DNA from: Paenibacillus endophyticus | GTDB taxonomy: Bacteria > Bacillota > Bacilli > Paenibacillales > Paenibacillaceae | Length of the DNA: 64,000 nucleotides | Assembly: GCF_014192395.1 (NCBI RefSeq) | Contig: NZ_JACHXW010000029.1 | Location: forward strand, 26,498-90,497 | Direction of reading: 5' to 3' | Part shown: one piece after another, positions 10,801-17,977 of the stretch | How positions within the stretch are numbered: position 1 is the first letter of the stretch | Layout of the letters: each line of letters begins with the position of its first letter | The notes under the pieces: model-generated | What the model saw: the letters and a program-made list of their open reading frames with translations, nothing else | The model's database searches: none | Told to the model about the DNA's origin: nothing | Program-made: the position numbers and the translations under genes

Positions 10801-11008
10801 ACCCGTCAACGGTGTCGTCCGTATGCATATCCTTGTGGATGAGTCTTCTTTAGAGCTATTTGGCAACGACGGGGCAGTGGTCTTTTCGGACATCATCCTA
10901 CCGGATTCCACTAGCAGCGGGATGAGCTTTTATGCATCCGGTGGAACGGTTGTCGTGAAATCATTACACGTATATTCGTTGAAAAATACATGGAGAAGTT
11001 CGATGTAG
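7859..11008 (+). CDS. Secreted modular GH32 levanase/inulinase
   Basis: I chose the ATG at 7859 because GGGAGTGGA lies just upstream; an in-frame GTG at 7799 is less likely. Residues 1-35 are a signal peptide. Two near-identical beta-sandwich modules follow (each starts TNLSGWVTSGD and ends MLFQNIIMTP), then a Thr-Pro linker coded by ACGCCA repeats, and a third divergent module. The GH32 five-bladed propeller starts near residue 573: SDPNG (nucleophile Asp581), WRDP-type RDPKV (Asp705) and WECPDLF (acid/base Glu756), then the C-terminal beta-sandwich with SLELFGNDG. The enzyme should hydrolyse fructans outside the cell. The catalytic part is complete, but the original protein continued: Ig-like sequence follows after a frameshift near 11000. 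Confidence 0.9.
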   Translation: MLKNRMFYGVKLILAMMLAIPILWTGNATRTAADGSGMSTNLSGWVTSGDAGTLMNNADGKLLTSTGNFFALSAMAADNFTYEADVTIRQYQGVGALVFRSNNTGWGSYMLQIDPVGSRIRLKDGNGDRELGVYSVSLAANTTYHMKVRAVGSTLQVYWGNNATPVINVNDTAYNGGYLGVQVWNSSMLFQNIIMTPESTTPNTPSPTVNTNLSGWVTSGDTGTSTSSADGMLVTSGGNFFALSTTTANNFTYEADVTIRQFQGKGALVFRSNNSGWGSYMLQIDPGGSRIRLKDANGDRELGVYSVSLAANITYHMKVKAVGSTLQVYWGSNATPVININDNAYNGGYLGVQVWNSSMLFQNIIMTPDSTTPTPTPTPTPTTPPVNTNLSGWVTSNLKSCMSRGEWTLNPNGVKGVGSVNAEATCIADSLASDFVFVGDVTVDSSTPQAVAGLMFRSDREGKNGYILRLRPSDHTVTLLKKHGDTETVIQSKSSIPLTTGNKHHIEITAEGSNLTVYVDGYSVEKIVAQDADFLSGYAGMTVTNGAAYFQNVYLTPYSDYYTEKYRPQYHYSPARGAVSDPNGLVYFEGEYHLFHQDGGQWAHAISTDLLHWKQMPLALTWNNLGHIWSGSAVADLTNASGLFGDSGGKGLIAYYTSYNPNKPGGNQKIGLAYSKDKGRTWVYYGDDAIVPNPGGINGSWDFRDPKVVRDDVNNRWIMVVSGGDHIRFFTSTDLLHWTWTDNFGYSQHIRGGVWECPDLFQLAVDGNANNKKWVLMISTGGNPNTQGSSSEYFIGQVTAEGKFVNDNLPGKVLLTDFGKENYASMSFYNMPDNRRITLGWMSNWDYPFSFPTDGWKGQLTIPRELSLKTVNGNVILAQNPISELSSLRGTDFSVNNVSVTPQSGNILGTVNGKAYEIVVELQLPNSGAATEFGFRLREGGGQKTVVGYRSTNNKMFIDRSASGRTDFATNFTTLHEAVVQPVNGVVRMHILVDESSLELFGNDGAVVFSDIILPDSTSSGMSFYASGGTVVVKSLHVYSLKNTWRSSM

Positions 11009-11403
11009 ATGGCAATATCGTACAATGAATAGTGCTGGATCGCCGATTGCTGGAACTCGGAGTCGGCGATGAGTGGCGTGTTTATGCAGATGCGCAGCCC
11101 TATACAACACTTGACAAATCGTTGATCTGGGAAACGAGCAATCCGAACGTTGTAAATGTGCAGGATGCGGACGATAAAAGCGCGAGATTACAGGCCGTTT
11201 CTTCAGGGACTGCAACCATTACGGTCAAACTAGCGAACGGCGCTGTTCGCCAATCCGCGGATGTCATTGTCGTTTCATTATCGACTAATTTGAGCGGGTG
11301 GAATGTTCACCCTGCATCGGAATGGGTACCTACATTGGACGGGATCCGCGGGTTGTTCTACTCGGATTCCTTGTTGGATATAAAATTAATTAGCTATCAC
11401 TGA
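11009..11403 (+). pseudogene. Detached C-terminal tail of the levanase (BIG2 domain)
   Basis: Near base 11000 a second frame, overlapping the end of the GH32 gene, reads EKFDVDGNIVQ, a stop, then LDRRLLELGVGDEWRVYADA, WETSNPNVVNV and an Ig-like BIG2 strand pattern (ATITVKLANG). It ends with STNLSGWNVHP, the start of another copy of the levanase N-terminal module, cut after about 30 residues. The levanase therefore once extended through a BIG2 domain and at least one more sandwich module. A frameshift, a stop and a truncation removed them. Confidence 0.75.
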
Positions 11404-11416
11404 CTATTAGTTATTT

Positions 11417-11494
11417 TAACGGGTAAATATAGCTTCATAATCACCAGGACGAGACTGCTGGTATAATTCGGCAGCCTCGTTGTGCTAACTGGTA
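11417..11494 (+). repeat. Hairpin repeat, copy 1
   Basis: The head taacgggtaaatatag is followed by cttcataatcaccagga, then an imperfect hairpin (gag-ctgc ... gcag-ctc) and the tail gctaactggtag. The layout matches copies at 11923 and 22801. The 11495-11623 stretch that follows has no gene that I can see. Confidence 0.7.
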
Positions 11495-11623
11495 GATTAA
11501 TGTGTTGTTCAGGGGGTTCACTTTGATTAACTGGAAGGATATTGAAACTCCCTAAACGAATTATTTAACAGAGTACATTTGTTGTTTTTCAGTTACAGAA
11601 TTACTTTTAAAGGTTGTGGATGA

Positions 11624-11926
11624 GTGAGTAAAGATATTGCATATTACATGACAAGGAGCTACAACTTCATTTCCGAATATATACCTGAGAGCAACAATCG
11701 TACGGGTTATTATTTTGGTCTCATAGAAGAACTTCCTGGATGTCATGCTTTTGGCACAACAATGGTCAAAATGCTGAAAGAAATAGAAGTTGTCAAAAAA
11801 GAGTATTTCGAATCACGGCTTAAAAACAATCAATTTATACCTGAGCCTTGCGATATGAGTCAGCGCCGACCGTCCCATCTGAGTATTCAAATTAGGGGAG
11901 TGAATATCAACACAACAGTCAACTAA
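11624..11926 (+). CDS. Orphan HicB-like antitoxin family protein
   Basis: A 100-residue protein with a GTG start; the ribosome binding site (AGGTTGTGGATGA) is only moderate. The middle reads GYYFGLIEELPGCHAFG, the recognisable HicB/UPF0150 partial RNase-H-like fold, followed by a helix (MVKMLKEIEVVKKEYF). HicB proteins normally pair with a HicA toxin of about 60-80 residues, and none is visible on either side, so this is an orphan or has diverged to a regulatory role. No clear C-terminal ribbon-helix-helix or helix-turn-helix is seen. Its stop codon lies inside the head of hairpin repeat copy 2, so the repeat may have replaced the original 3' end. Confidence 0.6.
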   Translation: MSKDIAYYMTRSYNFISEYIPESNNRTGYYFGLIEELPGCHAFGTTMVKMLKEIEVVKKEYFESRLKNNQFIPEPCDMSQRRPSHLSIQIRGVNINTTVN

Positions 11927-12001
11927 CGGGTAACTATAGCTTCATAATCACCAGGATGAGGCTGCCGGCATAAAACGGCAGCCTCTTGAGCTAACAGGCA
12001 G
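11923..12001 (+). repeat. Hairpin repeat, copy 2
   Basis: The head ctaacgggtaactatag is followed by cttcataatcaccaggat, a perfect 10-bp stem at 11958-11985 (gaggctgccg / cggcagcctc), and the tail gctaacaggcag. It is almost identical to the copy at 22801 and overlaps the stop codon of the HicB-like gene. The non-coding element at 12002 follows directly. Confidence 0.8.
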
Positions 12002-12171
12002 CATTCCTATTATGAAGTAATAATAGGTTAGAGAGCTGTTGAATGTGGCTTGTTTGGCATCAGGAACTGTCTGTATGTACACGATTTAAACCTACAGGTT
12101 CAGGACAGGACTCTCCACTCCTATCTATACTTTTGCACTCATATTGAGTGCAAGCCACCTTTCAGGTGGCT
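12002..12171 (+). ncRNA. Structured non-coding repeat, copy A
   Basis: A stretch of about 170 bp is nearly identical to 22881-23053. Stems visible by eye: cctattat/ataatagg at 12006-12027, aacct/aggtt within aaacctacaggttcagg, ttgcactc/gagtgcaa at 12132-12152, and a final agccacct/aggtggct at 12153-12171. In the other copy the last stem runs into a T7 tract, so it looks like an intrinsic terminator. Here an insertion sequence begins where the T tract should be. I know no named RNA family matching it; a small RNA or an RNA-like mobile repeat are both possible. Confidence 0.55.
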
Positions 12172-13731
12172 TCAGGTTGTAGAGAAACCCACCGTTTTTT
12201 CAGAACGATGGGTTTCACTTTGTGTTTCTGCTCCTTTTTTGTAAAGCATGAAAGGGTGGTTTCACCCCTCATGCCCTCCGTTCCAAGTGAAGGGCAATCT
12301 TTTTCATGTTCTGTACCGCTGCGGTCATCAACGCCTGTTCCATTACGTTGTTTAACCCCTGCAAACGGCAATAGCGAAACCCATGGAGCTGTTTAGCATC
12401 CGCGAAGCTTCGCTCAATGGTTTCTTTTCGTTTACGGTACAATCTCTTACCTGACTTACTCAAGCGGTTTAATCGCACTTGCTCTTTACTGTCCTCCCAG
12501 ATGTGCCTCGTGACAATCTTTCGCTTGTTAGCAGATCTTGTGCACTTCTCTAGTATGGGACAGTGAGCACATTGTTTAGGATCTGAGGCATAGTGGCGGT
12601 AACCGTTTCGATCCGTCGTGCGGTAAGCCAGCTCTTGTTGCTGTGGACATCTATATAAATTACGCTCTGCCTCATAAGTAAATTTCCATTTGGGAAGTAG
12701 ACCTTGCGTCGGATGGAATCGCCTATGCGCAATCACACCATAGATCTTGCGTTCCTCGAGCCCTTTGCAAATCGGTGTTGTCATATAACCAGAATAGAGT
12801 GCTACTGCTTCTACTTCAAAACCAAACCGTTTACGTTGGCGGTCCAATCGAGAGAGGTAAGGCACAGAATCATGAACATTGTCGGGCGTTACAAAAACAT
12901 CCGTAATGAGGTTGTGTTTCACATCAACGGTACGGTAGTCCAAGTAAAAGAAGCCTTCCGGCTTGCCTTCACGAAACATATATCCACTATCCGGGTCTGT
13001 TGTATTGACCTTTACCTCTTTTTCTTCGTTCACCTCCTCCCGTGGTTTTAGCACTTTTTTCCTTGCGATTTACGATCTGCTTTTACCGCCGCATTCAGTT
13101 CATCCACATAATCACGTGTGTTATGTTGCACTTGTTCACTTGTGAATTTGTGTTTATTCGCATTGGCTTTTACGTGAGTTGAATCGGAGATAAGCACACG
13201 CCCACCAATCATTCGATGCGACACAGCTTGGAGTACAATGTCATCGAATATGTCTTGAAACACGGATGTTTCTTTAAACCGATTACTGCGGTACCAGCTA
13301 ATCGTCGTGTGATCAGGTACCCGATCAGCTAGTCCTAAACCAAGAAACTAACGATATGTAATATTCGTTTGAACTTCACGTTCCAGTTGGCGCTCAGAAC
13401 GGATGCCATAGAAATAACCAAGGAAAATCATCTTAAAGAGTACCAGCGGATCAATAGCTGGACGACCATTATCTTGGCTGTAGAGATGACGGACCTTTTC
13501 ATCAATAAAAGAGAAGTCGATATACTTATCGATTTTACGAAGCATGTGCTCAGCAGGTACGAGGTCCTCGATTGAAACCAGTTCATAATTTTGTTGTTTA
13601 TTTCGATTAGAACGCAACATGAGCAACACCATCCGTTTGTTTGATCACTATAAAAATATTATATTAACGCGGTGTCGTGTTAAAATAATTGTATACAAAA
13701 GAAGGCTGTCGATACTTTCTCGACAGCCTGA
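12172..13731 (-). mobile_element. IS1182-type insertion sequence (defective)
   Basis: Imperfect 16-bp terminal inverted repeats bound the element: tcaggttgtagagaaa at 12172-12187, and the complement of tcaggctgtcgagaaa at 13716-13731 (14 of 16 identical). The length of about 1.56 kb and the single transposase region fit IS1182 elements. No target duplication is obvious. Both ends touch terminator-like hairpins: the end of the non-coding repeat on the left and a separate hairpin at 13732-13756 on the right. Confidence 0.75.
12269..13632 (-). pseudogene. IS1182-family transposase, stop and frameshift
   Basis: Three consecutive minus-strand frames make one transposase: RSNRNKQQNYELVSIEDLVP to TNITYR (13632-13348), then FLGLGLADRVPDHTTISWYR to GKKC (to 13048), then LKPREEVNEEKEVKVNT to the end at 12269. 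The joins are an in-frame TAG (TYR-stop-FLGLGL, where a Trp codon is usual) and a shift at a run of six A followed by GTGC. DDE-type motifs are present: ISDSTHVKAN, the cysteine cluster CPQQQ / CAHCPILEKC, and KETIERSFADAKQLHGFR with the catalytic Glu. The stop alone should silence it. The A6G run is discussed in the findings as a possible slippage site. Confidence 0.85.
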
Positions 13732-13756
13732 CCCGACCTCATGAAGTCGGGTTTTT
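13732..13756 (+). terminator. Hairpin terminator beside IS1182 end
   Basis: The stem cccgac/gtcggg with loop ctcatgaa is followed by ttttt. It directly abuts the right inverted repeat of the IS1182-type element. Confidence 0.6.
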
Positions 13757-13794
13757 GCATTTGTAATATTTGATAAGGCGAATCTTTTTGTTGA

Positions 13795-13810
13795 GCTAAC
13801 TGGCAGGATA
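13795..13810 (+). repeat. Isolated hairpin-repeat tail
   Basis: The sequence gctaactggcaggata is the conserved tail found after the other hairpin repeats (compare 11483, 19043, 22869). No separate hairpin is attached here except the terminator-like one at 13732. The rest of 13811-13940 shows no gene. Confidence 0.6.
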
Positions 13811-13948
13811 GTTCCAAAATGTTGTGAAATTTAAACAATGACTACATTGATAATCCAATGGGAATAAAACGGGTTTGATTGTATCTGGAGGAACGTTGAT
13901 CTGGCTGTCGTTCCTGACAGGAGGATTTGGATTAATAGATTAAAGTCG

Positions 13949-13978
13949 AAGAGGGACTAGTCTGCAGTCCCTCTTTTT
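13949..13978. terminator. Intrinsic terminator after the amidohydrolase gene
   Basis: The stem gagggact/agtccctc (13951-13958 and 13966-13973) is followed by ttttt on the plus strand. On the minus strand it lies about 90 bp downstream of the amidohydrolase stop and is preceded there by aaaaagagg, so it could act in either direction. Confidence 0.55.
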
Positions 13979-14065
13979 GACGATTTTACGATCAGCAACG
14001 GTATTATCATCTCCGGTTCGCTCATCGTTCGCATTGACGACATTGTACAGGGAGATTGAACCCGA

Positions 14066-15376
14066 TTAACCTAGTTGCTGCGAACCATTGAACCACACGG
14101 ATGAGATCGACAACGTATCCGAGATATTGGTTGTCGGATCACCGTTTACGAGAATAAGGTCAGCGCGCGCACCTTCGGTAATACGGCCGCGATCGTGAAG
14201 ACCAAAGCAACGAGCCGGTTTGGAAGTAGCCGACTGAAGAGCTTCAATTGGAGTGAACCCGGCCTTCACCAGCAGCTGCATTTCGTGGTGGACACTTGCT
14301 CCGTGAGCAAGGCCGCCAAGGTTCGGAACAGGAACCGGCGCAACATCCGTCCCTACCAGAATATCAACTCCCGCACGGTGAAGATCCATCACATTCTTAA
14401 AGCTGTTCTCCATATTGCCTTGCGGGAACGTATTGAAGCTTGAGTTCAAAATACCGATCCAATCCGAACTTAATTTGGAATGAACACGCGGATCATTCGC
14501 CAACTCCGATGCCGGTTTCCCAACAATAGATGAGTTCAACACCAAGCACGGTGTAACAAAAGCGCCTGAATCCGCTATGGATTTCACCAACTCGGACGTG
14601 TACTCGGGTCTGTCGATAAACAAGTGGCCCAAACCGTCGACTCCAAAATCGATGGCTGCTTGCGATGAAAGAGCCGTCAAGACGTGGGCGATGACCAGTT
14701 TATCGAACTTGTGGGCTTCTGTCACTGCTGTTTTTAGAATTTCGTCGCTTAGTACAGGCAGGCCAGGTGCACCCATGACCGTCCCTTCTTCAATCATGAT
14801 CTTAATGTAGTCGGCACCATTCACCACTTGAGTATGCACATGTTTAATCGCTTCTTCCACCGTTGTCACTTGCGGTATTTCATCGTGATCGTGAGCGTAT
14901 GCGGCCAACATCGCTTCCCGGTCTTCCTCCGATAACTTCTCTAGCTCCCTTAATACGAATTCCGGTATTTCATCCCCATCCGGAAGCAATTCATCGGGGT
15001 GTCCGCCTGGAGCGGTGATTGCTGTGCCGGCAGAACGGACGTCTGCAACGTCATCCACATTTTTCAACTGGATCTCGCGTCCTCTTTTCGTAAAATCGCC
15101 GTTCATTTCGAGTTCTGTCGTAACGCCGAATTTTAAGGCATCTCGTAATCCGCCAATTGAGGTGTGGACATGTGCATCAATCAGACCGGGCATTAAAGTC
15201 GCATTTTCCCCATCGATAATCGTTGCATCGGCCGGAAGGTCTCCGCCCACTGCAATAATGGACTCCCCTTTGATGACAACATGTCTTGACGCAATAATTT
15301 GTTCTCCATCAAAAATACGTACATTTGTAATCGCCGTAACTTGTTCTAACGCTGCATTTTGAGTTATCTTCTCCAT
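14066..15376 (-). CDS. Amidohydrolase-superfamily metal-dependent hydrolase
   Basis: The start at 15376 is preferred over the frame's first possible start at 15409 because GGAGGAA lies 8 bp before it; this gives 436 residues. It is an amidohydrolase-superfamily barrel of the imidazolonepropionase/prolidase-like group: PGLIDAHVH (metal ligands), KIMIEEG, LVIAHVLT (metal-ligand His), GLGHLF and VGTDVAP (metal/catalytic Asp), then the small beta domain RITEGARADLILVNGDP. There is no signal peptide. It probably hydrolyses a cyclic amide or a dipeptide-like substrate; the substrate cannot be told. It is divergent from a MarR regulator 155 bp away, which is the likely controller. Confidence 0.85.
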   Translation of the reverse strand: MEKITQNAALEQVTAITNVRIFDGEQIIASRHVVIKGESIIAVGGDLPADATIIDGENATLMPGLIDAHVHTSIGGLRDALKFGVTTELEMNGDFTKRGREIQLKNVDDVADVRSAGTAITAPGGHPDELLPDGDEIPEFVLRELEKLSEEDREAMLAAYAHDHDEIPQVTTVEEAIKHVHTQVVNGADYIKIMIEEGTVMGAPGLPVLSDEILKTAVTEAHKFDKLVIAHVLTALSSQAAIDFGVDGLGHLFIDRPEYTSELVKSIADSGAFVTPCLVLNSSIVGKPASELANDPRVHSKLSSDWIGILNSSFNTFPQGNMENSFKNVMDLHRAGVDILVGTDVAPVPVPNLGGLAHGASVHHEMQLLVKAGFTPIEALQSATSKPARCFGLHDRGRITEGARADLILVNGDPTTNISDTLSISSVWFNGSQQLG

Positions 15377-15456
15377 TTGAAATTCCTCCAATGTGTTTGT
15401 TTGTAACAATTCGAAGTATAACTATTAGAACTCTAACTGTCAATAAACTAAGTTTT

Positions 15457-15485
15457 TTGACATGCGTATAGAATCACTGTATAGT
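15457..15485 (+). promoter_or_regulatory. SigA promoter of the marR gene
   Basis: TTGACA at 15457-15462, a 17-bp spacer and TATAGT at 15480-15485 make a near-consensus vegetative promoter. It lies 47 bp before the marR start. An imperfect palindrome, aactattagaactctaact, lies just upstream on the side of the divergent amidohydrolase and could be a MarR operator. Confidence 0.7.
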
Positions 15486-15531
15486 TTGGTTACTTACAAT
15501 TAGCTTTCTAACAATTTCAGGAGGGACGATC

Positions 15532-15960
15532 ATGCATTCACGAAAGGATACGCCTTATTTGGATTTGTTTCAGATTATCGGTCTTAAATTAAAGAAAAGA
15601 GCGGACGAGAGTATAAAGGAACTAGGGTTAAACGCTCAACAAGGAAAAGTAATCGACTATATTTACGAGAACCAAGATAATCATATTATTCAAAAGGACC
15701 TTGCAGATCGGTTTCATGTTCGTGGGGCTAGTATTACAAGCATGCTTCAAGGTCTAGAGCAAAAAGGGTTCATCGAGCGCAAAATCCCGGCCAATAATGA
15801 ACGGCAAAAAAATATATATGTATTGCCAAAAGCGATTGAGTTGATTGAAGGATTTAATGACTCATTCCAAAAGGTGGAGGATGAAATCGTTCAAGCCCTT
15901 ACTGACGAGGAGAAGCAAATCTTAAAGAAATTGTTGATCAAAATCAATGAGCGCATATAA
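15532..15960 (+). CDS. MarR-family transcriptional regulator
   Basis: A 142-residue winged-helix regulator; GGAGGGACG precedes the ATG. The fold order is clear: the N-terminal dimer helix (LFQIIGLKLKKRADESIKEL), LNAQQGKVIDYIYEN, HIIQKDLADRFHVRGASITS as the DNA-reading helix-turn-helix, the wing (GFIERKIPANNERQKNIYVL), and the C-terminal dimer helices. MarR proteins usually repress a divergent neighbour and release DNA on binding a small aromatic or similar ligand. The divergent amidohydrolase is the obvious candidate target. The length is normal and no lesion is seen. Confidence 0.9.
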   Translation: MHSRKDTPYLDLFQIIGLKLKKRADESIKELGLNAQQGKVIDYIYENQDNHIIQKDLADRFHVRGASITSMLQGLEQKGFIERKIPANNERQKNIYVLPKAIELIEGFNDSFQKVEDEIVQALTDEEKQILKKLLIKINERI

Positions 15961-15983
15961 AGAAGAGGATTCCCCATGAGGCT

Positions 15984-16085
15984 ATGGAGACATTTACAAA
16001 TTTAAATACGCTTGTCCCAGTTGGGGAGCATTTAAAACAGCAAGAAATGAACAATCCATATGGTGCATCAAATAATATTCCTTAA
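15984..16085 (+). CDS. Small ORF after marR, doubtful
   Basis: A 33-codon frame (METFTNLNTLVPVGEHLK and so on) starts 24 bp after the marR stop. A weak AGGAT motif precedes it. It could be the remnant of a longer gene removed when the IS110 fragment arrived. I do not recognise it. Confidence 0.25.
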   Translation: METFTNLNTLVPVGEHLKQQEMNNPYGASNNIP

Positions 16086-16130
16086 TAACAAGATCAAAAC
16101 TAAAAGATCAAGAGTGTACAAATAAGCTTT

Positions 16131-16495
16131 AAGCTCCCTTTGTACGATATGATTTTCTAACGAATGCTCGCTTATTCACAGGATTTCGCCCGGTTGGATA
16201 TAGATGTAAGACAAAGAGGGGGACTCCGTAGTAGACATCGGCAACATGAAGGCGCACGGGAATAGAGGGGCACGTGCGACATGCGTTTGCTGGGCGATGT
16301 CGATCCCGACTACTAAATGCTGAGCAGTAATTTTTTCAATGAGTTGATTTTGTCTCACTTGCGATTTAAACTTCATAATAGAGCGTCCTCCTGGATGATG
16401 GAATTTTTAGGGCTATGACCCGTTGCGTACTTCCATCGTACCGAGGCGCTCATTTTTTTGCAAAGCTGATAATTAACGCTCTACAGGAATGCTAA
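16131..16495 (-). mobile_element. IS110-type 5' fragment fused to a gene remnant
   Basis: On the minus strand, 16495 to about 16390 is nearly identical to 63912-64000 (one mismatch seen), the non-coding left end of an IS110-type element. The transposase start follows at 16376: MKFKSQVRQNQLIEKI, then LVVGIDIAQQTHVARA with the first catalytic Asp. At about 16265 the sequence leaves the transposase. In another frame it continues as VRLHVADVYYGVPLFVLHL and YPTGRNPVNKRAFVRK to a stop at 16129-16131, the C-terminal tail of an unknown gene. This is an immobile deletion product. Confidence 0.7.
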
Positions 16496-16501
16496 AGCTT
16501 T

Positions 16502-16533
16502 GTTAGCGGCAGATCTCATTTAGGGATCTGCCG
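16502..16533. repeat. Hairpin beside IS110 left end
   Basis: The stem agcggcagatc/gatctgccgct (11 bp) follows gtt directly beside the IS110 fragment. The letters gttagcggcag resemble a variant of the hairpin-repeat tail. No T tract follows, so it is not a typical terminator. 16534-16680 shows no gene. Confidence 0.45.
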
Positions 16534-16685
16534 CTATTCCACTATCGGGGAGGATAAATGAATTTTGTGAATATACTTCAGGTATGCGAACGATAAATAA
16601 ATAAGTTTAACTTTAAAGATTAAAGACGTGCTACAGTCTTCAGAGTTCACTGAATTCGTTAAAGGAAGTACGATAGCAGTAAAAA

Positions 16686-16735
16686 GAGGTCGAACCAGTA
16701 AGTTCTGGTGACCTCAAATCCGATCGGTTAGGTTA
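16686..16735 (+). repeat. Hairpin repeat, gaggtc type, copy 1
   Basis: The hairpin gaggtc..accag/ctggtgacctc at 16686-16715 is followed by aaatccgatcggttaggtta. It closely matches 20722-20771. The tail cgatcggttaggtta is a diverged form of the gctaactggcaggata tail. Confidence 0.6.
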
Positions 16736-16814
16736 TGAATTCATGATAGTTATAACCGGGCTAAAGAACAGGGAATCTTGTTAGGACTGAATGACATCCA
16801 ATGCAAGTGACGAT

Positions 16815-17834
16815 CTATTCTTTAGTGCTAAGTGACAACAAGTGTTTTAGATTGTCATCAATAAATTGATTATCGGCACTGTTGATTCCACGACCGGCAA
16901 AATGGCCCCAGATCGATTGGATTGGTTTCAAGACAGCATTAGGTATACGCTTAGCTTCGTATTCATTATCGTCCGCTGTGCAGAAGAGATCCGTGCTTCC
17001 CGGCATGATACAGGCAAGAGCTTTTATGCTCTGAAGTGCTTTATCAAAGTCTCCGTTATAGGAGGGGTTTACACTGATATCTGCATGTTGGCCTGTCCAT
17101 AACATTGCCAGAACATTATGAGGATCCATATTCATAAAGCTAACTTCCCAGACACCAGCAACAAAATCCTCCAATGTGTCAAATCCCATCTCACGGTAAA
17201 GCTCTTCTCTATAAAACGCATGTGATAGTCCCCATCCCGCATACACCCGACCAACGGCACGCATGTCTGTAAAACTTAGTTGGTTTAATTTACTTGAGTC
17301 GAAGCCGACTGCAGATAGCAGTGAGGCTTTTACACCTTCCAGCACTACATATGTGTGAGGCCAAGGTTTGGCGATGCCTCCGAATGGAGCGATTCGTTCG
17401 ACCATCTCCGGGTAACTTGCCCCCCATTGAAATGCCTGAATGCCGCCCATCGACCACCCGACGACGAGAGCAATCTTTTGAATACCGAACTTTTCGGACA
17501 GCAGTTGGTGCTGGAATCGAACGTTATCATAGATGGTTGCCTGTGGGAAGTTAGCCCGATCAAATGGAGGAGGCGTGTTACTGGGAGAGGAAGATAGCCC
17601 ATTGCCCAGCAAATTGGGAACGATAATAAAATATTTCTCTGGATCGAGTGCCATCCCGCTGCCAATGAGCCATTCATTCTGAACATGCTGATCCCCAAAA
17701 GCCGTTGGATAGACAATAACATTATCCTTCTGTTCATTTAATTTCCCGTATGTTTTATAAGCAAGAAAAGCATTTGGTAACGTTACTCCTGATTGTAAGA
17801 GTACATCACCCAAATTAAAAATTTCATAGTCCAT
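16815..17834 (-). CDS. MetX-like alpha/beta hydrolase (acyltransferase family)
   Basis: 339 residues from the ATG at 17834, chosen because GAAGGGAGC lies before it. The protein belongs to the homoserine O-acetyltransferase-like branch of alpha/beta hydrolases: LAYKTYGKLNEQKDNVIVYP, a GSGMALDPEKYFIIVPNLLG segment, VVGWSMGGIQAFQWG with the nucleophile Ser, GSTDLFCTADDNEYEA, and a C-terminal WGHFAGRG with the catalytic His. Related proteins transfer acyl groups to a hydroxyl or act as esterases. The true MetX substrate signature cannot be confirmed and no methionine genes are adjacent, so the role is open. It is divergent from a LysR gene, 143 bp between starts. Confidence 0.82.
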   Translation of the reverse strand: MDYEIFNLGDVLLQSGVTLPNAFLAYKTYGKLNEQKDNVIVYPTAFGDQHVQNEWLIGSGMALDPEKYFIIVPNLLGNGLSSSPSNTPPPFDRANFPQATIYDNVRFQHQLLSEKFGIQKIALVVGWSMGGIQAFQWGASYPEMVERIAPFGGIAKPWPHTYVVLEGVKASLLSAVGFDSSKLNQLSFTDMRAVGRVYAGWGLSHAFYREELYREMGFDTLEDFVAGVWEVSFMNMDPHNVLAMLWTGQHADISVNPSYNGDFDKALQSIKALACIMPGSTDLFCTADDNEYEAKRIPNAVLKPIQSIWGHFAGRGINSADNQFIDDNLKHLLSLSTKE

Positions 17835-17977
17835 CGTATAGTCGCTCCCTTCAAAATGAAAAACCACATGTTCACTGTGATCTCTTGTGCTCAGTATAGA
17901 GCTGTGATACTCTCAATAAAAGTGAATAGAATTCAAAGTAGCATTCAATAAAATTGAAAGATGAAGGGGAGCATCGG

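Noticed and set aside
12704..13051. Plus-strand frames inside the IS1182-type element
   Set aside because: Shadows of the minus-strand transposase, with no start signals or family features.
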